Positions 56,765 to 64,000 of a stretch of 64,000 nucleotides of DNA are shown in pieces. Both the position numbers and the translations under genes were made by a program. Source of the stretch: Purpureocillium takamizusanense. Its lineage: Eukaryota; Ascomycota; Sordariomycetes; Hypocreales; Ophiocordycipitaceae. The first letter of the stretch is position 1; every line of letters starts with the position of its first letter. The stretch covers positions 496,001-560,000 of the forward strand of contig NC_063077.1 of the NCBI RefSeq assembly GCF_022605165.1. The letters are read 5' to 3'. The notes beneath the pieces are model-generated. The model ran no database searches and was not told the origin of the DNA. It saw only the letters and a list, made by a program, of their open reading frames with translations.

Positions 56765-58993
56765 TTACGTTTCTACGGGCGTATCGGGTTGCACCAAAAA
56801 AGCATCTATATGCACACAAAAGCTGTGCCGAGACATGAAGAGCGCCTCCTCCATCAGGCCTACACGTACCAGACCCCAGTCGGTGTAACCCCCCACCTCC
56901 TCAAGGAAGCGATAATAGCGAGGTGCTTTAGCAATTCGCCATCGCTTCCCGTATGCTATCAGTGGAATAGCCATCAAGGCAGAGGCCAGGACGCAGAGGC
57001 CGAAGAAGAAAAAGGTCCATCCGTAGCCCGCTGCCTCAATGAATGGCTGAACGGAGTACGAGATTGCAGAATTGACGGCTGAGGAGCACATAGCCAGAAC
57101 CACGACGAGTTCACCCGAGATCTATTTTCTTGGTAAGTGGCCAAGACCGCGTTGAATTCGAGGGCGAGAGTGGCCTACCCCTGGGAAACAGTCCATTGCG
57201 TATGCTGTCGCGATTGTGCAGGCACCAACCTGGTGCGATATCATGGCCCCGATGCCGATCGCTATGGTGACCCAGTGCGCTTCCCTCTGTGCCCCCCAAC
57301 CGTACATCATGTACCCTGTGGCAGCAAGGAGGAAGCACGGAGCGAGCATGTACAACCGCATTTCGGGTTCCTTGACGCCGCCATTTCGCTGGGACAGAGC
57401 AATCACAACATGATCACCCGTGACAGCCATGGCCCACCCGACGATGTTACCCACCAGTGCAGCAAAGAATACAAGACCAGTTGAGGTCGTGTTGAAAGAG
57501 TACGGGGCTTCCGTGAGGATCTCCGAGATGGTGTTGAACGAGACGATACCCGCCGTTGCTCCAAAGGCGTAAATAAACCCGGCCTATAAAATAGCAGGTA
57601 CTCAGTCGAAAGATCGAGCCCAATTAACCTTGACATTATTCACGATGACAACATTGGAAAATCCCCACAGAAAAAATGGCCGACGAAAGTACTGCCAGAA
57701 TGTGGTCTTATTTTGCGGATATCTGACCCACGGTTTGAGGGACTGGCGGTACGATCGTCTGGGGAACTGGTTGATGCCAACTGTAGCTATTGTTTGATGC
57801 TCACTCACGCGTTCCCTGCTCCTGTTGACTTGGTCCTGTTGATGCGGTGTCTCAATTCCTGCTGGGACGCTGGCGGCAACGGGTGATCCTTGGAAGAATA
57901 AGAACCGCGGGAACAAAGTTTCCTCGAAGGAGAAGAAGAATATGAGAAGCACAAAGGTGAACACTAACCCGCAAATCCGCTGGCTCCAGCGCCAGCCCAC
58001 TGTGTCGGACATGCTTCCGCCCGTGATAAGCCCGATGCTACATTGTGTCAGTCCCGACCTGAATATGAAGTCAACAAAGGTACATGTACAGAGCTTACAT
58101 GGAGCCAAGCTGCTACGCAAACAAATACACCGAGAGCATACGTCCCCGCTCATGCACAAAGAACATGTCAAATACCTAGACATGAGCCGTCAGCAATCGT
58201 TCGCCCCCAACGGGGTGTTGCAGCTCACAGCAAGCTGTACGATGGCCTGATATGCTGAAGTTCCAATACCATTGACAATCATGTTCAGCATCCACTGGGT
58301 GGTCCCATGGACTGCAGCAAGCCAAAAGCCAGTCGCAAGACAAAGCGCAGTGCTTGCCAGGTAGACAAGTCTGCGCCCTAGGAGATTGGCAGCGGGCATC
58401 CACCATATGTTGACAAATCCCTTTGCCAGACATCATCAGCATCAGCTCATATAAGCCTAGCTGAGTGACCAGTGTAAAGCAAAGCATGGCAGCGCAACCA
58501 CTTACTAGCAGGAGATAGTTCAGTGCACTGCCTCCATTCATGTTCGTTAAAGTTACGCCAGTGTCTTTGCTGACTGTCGTCCATGCCGCTATAAATGGTC
58601 AGTGCTCCCGATTTTGGTGTATGAACACTTTCTGTCCTTACCTCCCAGAGTGTTTTCGCCAAAAGAAAAGGCGCAGGCATACAGTGCCACAAGAAACAGT
58701 TGGTAGTACTTTCTCCATCGCGGCCAATTCTGCAGTTGGTGAGCAAAACATCTGATACCATGAAGAAGCTGCGAGATGTTTACGAGTGGATCGCCTCCAC
58801 ACTCGGTGGGCTGGGGGATTAGCACAATATCGGAGTCCCCTACGTGGACGAATGCCTCCGCTTTGTTGTTGGCTATGGAACCTCGTCAATAACACAGAAG
58901 TCCTTTCGTGGTCGGTTTGTATAGGCTTCTTCACGTACCATCGATTAGTTGTTCCGTGCCCGGAACAGCGTCGTAGTCGATGTTGAGAGCCAT
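56765..58993 (-). pseudogene. MFS transporter gene with one in-frame TAG
   Basis: Nine exons join cleanly: 58993-58939, 58872-58784, 58729-58642, 58588-58506, 58420-58229, 58175-58099, 58037-57629, 57583-57179 and 57121-56765. Read through, they would give 584 codons of a 12-helix MFS protein: NWPRWRKYYQLFLVALYACA, GENTLGAAWTTVSKDTGV, NMNGGSALNYLLLGFVNIWW, then the C-terminal half with AGFIYAFGATAGIVSFNTIS. The only defect is codon 190: in exon 6 the frame reads YLFA-stop-QLGSI (TAG at 58115-58113), after which everything stays open and well spliced. This suggests a very recent null allele, a sequencing error, or a stop recoded in RNA. The family resembles fungal Hol1-like transporters; the substrate is unknown. 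The alternative is two short transcripts. Confidence 0.75.
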
Positions 58994-59586
58994 GCTTCGA
59001 AGAATGTCACTGCCAGGCGTATCTGTGTTAGTGTCAAGGACATGACCCTGATGTCTAAGGCAGGGTCAAACCCAAACCTGGCGTTTAAATATGTAATCCA
59101 AGGCCTTCAGCTTTGAAGTTGGCCGATATCTTTACAGCGCCTGAAGCAACGGCGCCGGTTTTCAGGCTTTCAACATGGCACCCAATGACAACTAATGCCT
59201 CAAGGCGAGGCAGGTCCAAGCCGATCATCAAACGCACTCATGCTGCCAACGGAGCTCGTTTGCAACGATTGCCTTCCCCGCAATCATGGTGTGATGGGTG
59301 GGGATGCGGGGTAGCGTTGACGATCCCCCGCGTCGTTGCTCCTCACTCCAGCGTATGCACTGAAAGCATCGGCTTGGACCTTCCCTCGTTAGTCTCTCCG
59401 GAAGTGTCTGTCCGGCAACCATTTTATGTTGGGTCCCTGAGTTCATAAGAAGACCGCCGTTCACGACCAGTTAATTGCCCACTTCATTGCGCGCATCTAT
59501 ACTTGCGGAGTGCTTTGCTATCGGTTCAATTACGCCTTCTGCTACTTCGTAATAACCGGATCCGGATCGTGAGGGTGAGGCAAACA
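58994..59586. promoter_or_regulatory. Divergent promoter MFS / amadoriase
   Basis: A 593-bp region between divergent genes. No specific element was recognised. Confidence 0.45.
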
Positions 59587-60984
59587 ATGGCTGCCACACT
59601 CGACAAAGAGTCCAGCATAGTCATTTTGGGTGGAGGTACATGGGCGTGCTCAACGGCTCTGCACCTCGTCCGCCGCGGCTACTCTAATGTCACTGTTCTG
59701 GATGCTTACCACATTCCATCAGCCATATCCGCTGGAAACGACGTTAACAAAATCGCGGAGCTAGGTAAGGCCGTTCAACCGGATCTCTATCGATGTGTCC
59801 TGCAGGCTAATCAAGCGGCCATGCATGTAGCTTCACCCACCGATGATGACGATGCGGACTCCGTCGCGCAAGCCGCGGCGGCAGCTGCTGCGCAAGGCTG
59901 GATTCATGACCCCATCTTCTCACCATATTATCATGACACTGGATTCATCGTGTCTGGATCAAGTCCCGAGGCGCTGGGGCACGTTATTGACTCTGAGCTT
60001 CGCGGTCATGAGGATGAATACGCCAAGCTCGACTCGCCCGAGGATTTCCGAGCCTGCATGCCAGACGGTGTTTTGACAGGGGACTTCCCAAACTGGCAAG
60101 GCTGGTATAAGTCCAAGGGTGCTGGTTGGGTTCATGCTCGGAAAGCGTTGGTTTCAGCCTACCAAGAAGCAGAACGATTGGGCGCCAAGTTCATCACTGG
60201 CTCACCGCAAGGGGAGGTTGTCAGCTTGCTTCAAGAGCATGGAGACGTTAGAGGAGCGAAAACAGCCGACGGCCGCGAGCACAGGGCCGACCGAACGATT
60301 TTGGCTGTTGGTGCTTCTGCACCGCAGCTTGTCGACTTTGAGAACCAGCTTCGCCCGACCGCCTGGACGCTCGGGCACATCAAGATGACGGGACAAGAAG
60401 CCCAACTGTACAAGGATCTGCCGGTCCTTTTCAACGTTGAAAAGGGATTCTTCATGGAACCCGACGAGGACAGGCATGAGCTAAAGATCTGCGACGAGCA
60501 TCCGGGATACTGCAATTGGGTGACAGACTCGGTCTCGAGTCTACCCAGGTCCGTGCCCTTTGCAAAACAACAGATTCCGCTTGAATCGGAACAGAGAATC
60601 AGACAGTTCCTATCGGAAACCATGCCGCACCTGAAAGACCGACCATTGGTACACGCACGGATCTGTTGGTGCGCGGATACTCACGACAGGGGGTTCCTCA
60701 TCACCTACCACCCGGCGCATCCGTCTCTCGTTATTGCAGCTGGGGATTCAGGCCATGGATTTGCTCATATCCCTTCCATTGGAGGATTCATCTCTGATTG
60801 CCTCGAGGGCAAGCTGGAAGCGCGGTTTGCGAAACACTGGCGCTGGCGTCCTGAGATTGCTGATGGCTTTTGGGGAAGGGACCCGCTGGATAGGTACGGC
60901 GCGGGAAGGGAGGTAATGGACTTGCCGCAGCCATCCGACGAGACGCGCTGGACTCAGATTTCGAGAGCTCACGATGAATCATAA
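59587..60984 (+). CDS. Amadoriase-like FAD oxidase (fructosyl amine oxidase family)
   Basis: Flavoprotein of the sarcosine oxidase / fructosyl amino acid oxidase group, which oxidises glycated amines to amine, glucosone and H2O2. Single exon, 465 aa from 59587 (MAATLDKESSIVILGGGTW). The frame is open to an ATG at 59503 with a basic leader. The FAD-binding Rossmann loop is ILGGGTWACSTALHL; Ala20 replaces the third Gly of the usual GGGTWG. SAISAGNDVNKIAELGK is the family block after strand 2. RICWCADTHDRGFLI carries the Cys expected to bind FAD covalently, and GDSGHGFAHIPSIGGFISD is the C-terminal flavin motif. An Asp/Ala-rich insertion follows HVASPT. L-pipecolate oxidase is a related alternative. 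It may be unconnected to the pigment cluster. Confidence 0.85.
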   Translation: MAATLDKESSIVILGGGTWACSTALHLVRRGYSNVTVLDAYHIPSAISAGNDVNKIAELGKAVQPDLYRCVLQANQAAMHVASPTDDDDADSVAQAAAAAAAQGWIHDPIFSPYYHDTGFIVSGSSPEALGHVIDSELRGHEDEYAKLDSPEDFRACMPDGVLTGDFPNWQGWYKSKGAGWVHARKALVSAYQEAERLGAKFITGSPQGEVVSLLQEHGDVRGAKTADGREHRADRTILAVGASAPQLVDFENQLRPTAWTLGHIKMTGQEAQLYKDLPVLFNVEKGFFMEPDEDRHELKICDEHPGYCNWVTDSVSSLPRSVPFAKQQIPLESEQRIRQFLSETMPHLKDRPLVHARICWCADTHDRGFLITYHPAHPSLVIAAGDSGHGFAHIPSIGGFISDCLEGKLEARFAKHWRWRPEIADGFWGRDPLDRYGAGREVMDLPQPSDETRWTQISRAHDES

Positions 60985-61836
60985 TTCTCTCTCGTCAATG
61001 CGGGGGGCAAAGTCTAGCGCTCGGTGTATTCCTCCACCAAGCTTGAAGTTGGACGACACCGTGGAACGTTGCCCCGGCTTACCCTCTGGCCATTTGGCGA
61101 ACTCATGCATTCCATAGGTAGGAGTAATATTTCGATATTTGATGCTGCGAATCAATTGCCTATCTTTCCATGCGCCAAGCTCTCAGGACTGACATTGACT
61201 CGATATGGCTGTCGAGAAGAGACTAGAGCCTGTCGATCCGGCACGGCCGTTCGTCTCGCTAGCCAGTCTAGCCCGGCTTCGGACCGACGGTTGTAACCTT
61301 GAACAAAGGTATCAAAGCCCAAAGGGACCTCGAACGGCTCTATGTCCCGCTACCGGTGCTGACGGCATCATTTCCATTGAATGCGGGGTTGGATGGTAGG
61401 CAGTAGCCAAATTGTCGCGCAACTGCCCTGGTTCTGGCAGAGACCTGGGCCAGATCCTAGACGCTTGACAGGCAAGCGGTTCTCCACTCGGCATGCGACG
61501 GTGAAAGTCTCAGTGGGCGTCCTTGCCGATCGTCTTAGCAGCGAATAAGAAAGACAAATGGCCAGCACTTGGCCCTCCTCCCGAGCACAATGATTTGAGC
61601 GGCAGTCAAAAGCAAGCCGCTAGAAACAGCCACCCGTTCTTGTCCGCGAGCCCGCGCCCTCCCTCGCCGTAACGTAGCATGATCGCCTGTAGCCGTCCGC
61701 TATCCGCCAAGATGGGACAGGCGACCGTACGCAGGCGCGTTAGTATGTGGACGACAGCAGGTATATGACTGAGACCGCTGCTAACTCGACGTCGTTAATC
61801 GGGAAAGTGGTAGTAGGATATGGGACTTCGTTCAAC
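60985..61836. promoter_or_regulatory. Intergenic, GH89 promoter
   Basis: An 852-bp region before the GH89 start. Open frames are short and without domains. An in-frame ATG at 61747 would add 30 residues ahead of the signal peptide and is probably not used. Confidence 0.5.
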
Positions 61837-64000
61837 ATGATTTCGCTCCTCAGTGTAGCCCTTGTGGCGGCGTCCTTCTTGCGCCCAGCGCTAGCCAAGC
61901 ATCAGTCCCTCCATGGCCTCAAGGGCCTGGCCGACCGTCTCTTGGACGGGCACGGCGATGCGTTCGAGTTCGAGTTAACGGAGCAGCACGAAAATTGGTC
62001 GCGCTGGAATCACCCTACCAACGACAATTACACAGTATCAGCCGGGCACGATGGCAAGATTCACGTCCAGGGCACAACCCTGAGCGCCTTGGCGAGAGGG
62101 TACGAATGTCCCCCATTGATCAATGTCTACACGACACCATGGCTAACGGTATGGCCCGCTGGGGAGCAGACTGCGACATTACGCCACGGAGACACTTCAC
62201 TTGGACGAGTACTGGTTTGTCGACAACAAAAGGAAGCTCTCTACACCGCTCCCACGCCCCAAGGCTGCCCTGACTGGGGCCAGTATTGTGCCCTGGAGGT
62301 ACAACTTTAACACGGGTTCGTCCAATCCTTGACAGACTATTTTGGCCGCGGTTCGAAACTCGTTCAAACGCTGACTTGCATGAAAAGTCACGTTCTCTTA
62401 TACCTTTGCCTGGTACAAATGGGAAGATTGGGAGAAACTGCTCGATTGGGCCGCGTGGCGAGGCGTCAATTTGCAGCTCGCCTGGGTTGGCTACGAAAAG
62501 ATCTTCCTCGACAGCTTTCGTGACCTGGGCATGAAGGACGAAGAGATTTTGCCATTCTTCAGCGGGCCTGCTTTCCAAGCGTGGAACCGTTTCGGCAACA
62601 CTAAGGGTTCCTGGGGCGGCGTTGGAGACCTCCCGGTTGCCTGGATCGAGTCGCAGTTCGACATGCAAAAGAAGATCGTCGCCAGAATGGTCGAGCTCGG
62701 CATGGTCCCCATCCTCCCGGCGTTTCCGGGATTCGTGCCCGATGCCATCAAGCGGGTACGTCCCAACGCCAACGTCACCAAAGCGCCGAACTGGTCTGGA
62801 GTGGGAAGGTGGAGCGAGGACCTCTTCTTGAGCCCGCTTGACGACACCTACGCCGAGTTGCAGCATCTGTTTGTAACGAAGCAGATGGAGGCGTTCGGCA
62901 ACGTCACAAATATCTACACACTTGATCAGTTCAACGAAATGGTACCCTCGTCTGGGGAATCGGAGTACCTGACTAGTGTGGCTGAGCAAACGTACAAGGG
63001 CCTGACCGCGGCCAACCCGGCAGCTATCTGGCTCATGCAGGGCTGGCTGTTCTACTCGGCAGCATCTTTCTGGACCCAGGAGCGTATTGACGCGTACCTC
63101 GGGGGTGTTAAAAACGACATGAGCATGATCATTCTGGATCTCTATTCAGAGAACAACCCCCAGTGGCAAAGGACGAAGAGCTACGCCGGCAAGCCCTGGG
63201 TATGGTGCCAGCTGCATGACTTTGGTGGCAACATGAACCTGTTTGGCCAAATCACGAATATCACTGTTGATCCTATTGAGGCCTTGGGTGCTTCAGATTC
63301 ACTTGTTGGATTGGGCCTCACCCCAGAGGCGTTCGAAGGCAACGAGGTCGTGTACGACCTGCTTCTGGACCAGGCCTGGTCGCCGGAACCTATTGACACA
63401 AAGGCTTACTTTCACGATTGGGTATCTTCGCGATACGGTGGCATCCTGTCTATCCCAGAGAGTCTGTATCAAGCTTGGGAGATAATGCGGGAGCATGTGT
63501 ACGATTCCAAAGATCCCTCGATTCCCAGCGCGGGTGCGGGTGTATACCAGCTTGCACCGAACTTGACCGGTCTCGTCAACCGCACTGGGCACTTCCCGGC
63601 ACCGACCGCCCTGCAATACGATCCTCAAATACTGAGGCAAGCGCTCGGCTTGATGCTTAAAGCCGCGACACAAAGACAGTCTCTTTGGCAAGAGCCTGCT
63701 TTCCAGCTTGACCTCGTTGACGTTACTAGACAGGTCATGAGCAACGTCTTCACCGACGTCTATCAGGATCTCGTCAAGATGTACAACAGCACCATGCAAT
63801 CACTGCAGAAGTCTCACTCTGGCCGGCCGTCCGATCCGTCTCGCGCCGTAGCCGCCAAGGGGCAGAAGCTGCTCCTGTTCCTCGAGGCACTCGACGCGGT
63901 GCTCGCTAGCAACGAACACTTCACCCTCGAAAAGTGGCTCGGCGATGCTCAGCACTGGGCAAAGATAAGCGGCAACGACGAGCTCTTGGCGTTCAACGCT
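61837..64000 (+). CDS. GH89 alpha-N-acetylglucosaminidase (NAGLU-like), 3' end cut
   Basis: Exo-enzyme releasing terminal alpha-GlcNAc. Exons 61837-62099, 62170-62315 and 62388 to the window edge; about 673 residues are visible. Signal peptide MISLLSVALVAASFLRPALA. The joins read LSALARG-LRHYATETLHLDEYWF and FNT-VTFSYTFAWYKWEDW. Human NAGLU features are easy to follow: LDWAAWRGVNLQLAWVGYEK, FFSGPAFQAWNRFGN, VPILPAFPGFVPDAI, the Glu in YTLDQFNEMVPSSGES, WLMQGWLFYSAASFW, the second catalytic Glu in IILDLYSENNPQW, and WCQLHDFGGNMNLFG. N-glycosylation sites are frequent (NVTK, NVTN, NITV, NLTG). It is secreted or vacuolar. The sequence is open to the last base, so the gene continues past the window. 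Confidence 0.92.

Noticed and set aside
1..64000. CRISPR arrays, prophage or bacterial insertion sequences
   Set aside because: No regular spaced repeats or transposase-like genes were seen, and the DNA is clearly fungal nuclear.
1..64000. Intact retrotransposon or DNA transposon
   Set aside because: No reverse transcriptase, integrase or transposase motifs and no long terminal repeats were noticed; short or heavily mutated relics could be missed.

Overview
The window is nuclear DNA from a filamentous ascomycete, most likely a Sordariomycete close to Hypocreales. The genes have short spliceosomal introns (mostly 50-100 nt) with GTRNGY-type donors, CTRAY-like branch sites and YAG acceptors. 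The products are typically eukaryotic and fungal: a Chs5-Arf1-binding exomer protein, a HIR complex subunit, rRNA-processing factors and a non-reducing polyketide synthase. I cannot name the species. The PKS/EthD/laccase set is the one I know from Metarhizium conidial-pigment clusters. Exon joins were worked out by hand from splice signals, reading frame and family resemblance; none has transcript support.

The left part (1-26 kb) is mostly GC-rich housekeeping sequence: GPN1/NPA3 GTPase (5' part only), BCH1/BUD7-type exomer cargo adaptor, a 2,095-aa HIR3, a class 3 lipase, the RRP3 DEAD-box helicase, the SSF1 Brix protein, an unrecognised 305-aa protein, an unrecognised 331-aa protein, a secreted 361-aa protein of unknown function and a mitochondrial PP2C phosphatase. 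From 26.5 to 34.5 kb lies a carbohydrate block: a GH13 alpha-glucosidase, a GH32 invertase-like enzyme without signal peptide, and a sugar transporter divergent from the GH32 gene.

The right part (34.7-64 kb) is accessory. A Dal5-type transporter is followed by a SAT-KS-AT-PT-ACP-TE polyketide synthase (38062-44305), a small EthD protein, a DHA2-type MFS exporter and a secreted laccase. After them comes the most unusual gene, a free-standing ACP-like plus C-methyltransferase protein (53678-55154). It resembles the C-terminal section that C-methylating non-reducing PKSs carry inside the megasynthase. Here it is a separate gene beside a PKS that has no methyltransferase, and the phosphopantetheine serine of its ACP-like domain is a proline. 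I read it as a candidate trans-acting C-methyltransferase. The likely flow is: the PKS builds and cyclises an aromatic polyketide, the CMeT may methylate it, the EthD protein and laccase act downstream, and the MFS protein exports the product.

Beyond the cluster are a small secreted protein, an MFS transporter gene broken by one in-frame TAG, an amadoriase-like flavoprotein, and a GH89 alpha-N-acetylglucosaminidase that runs off the right edge.
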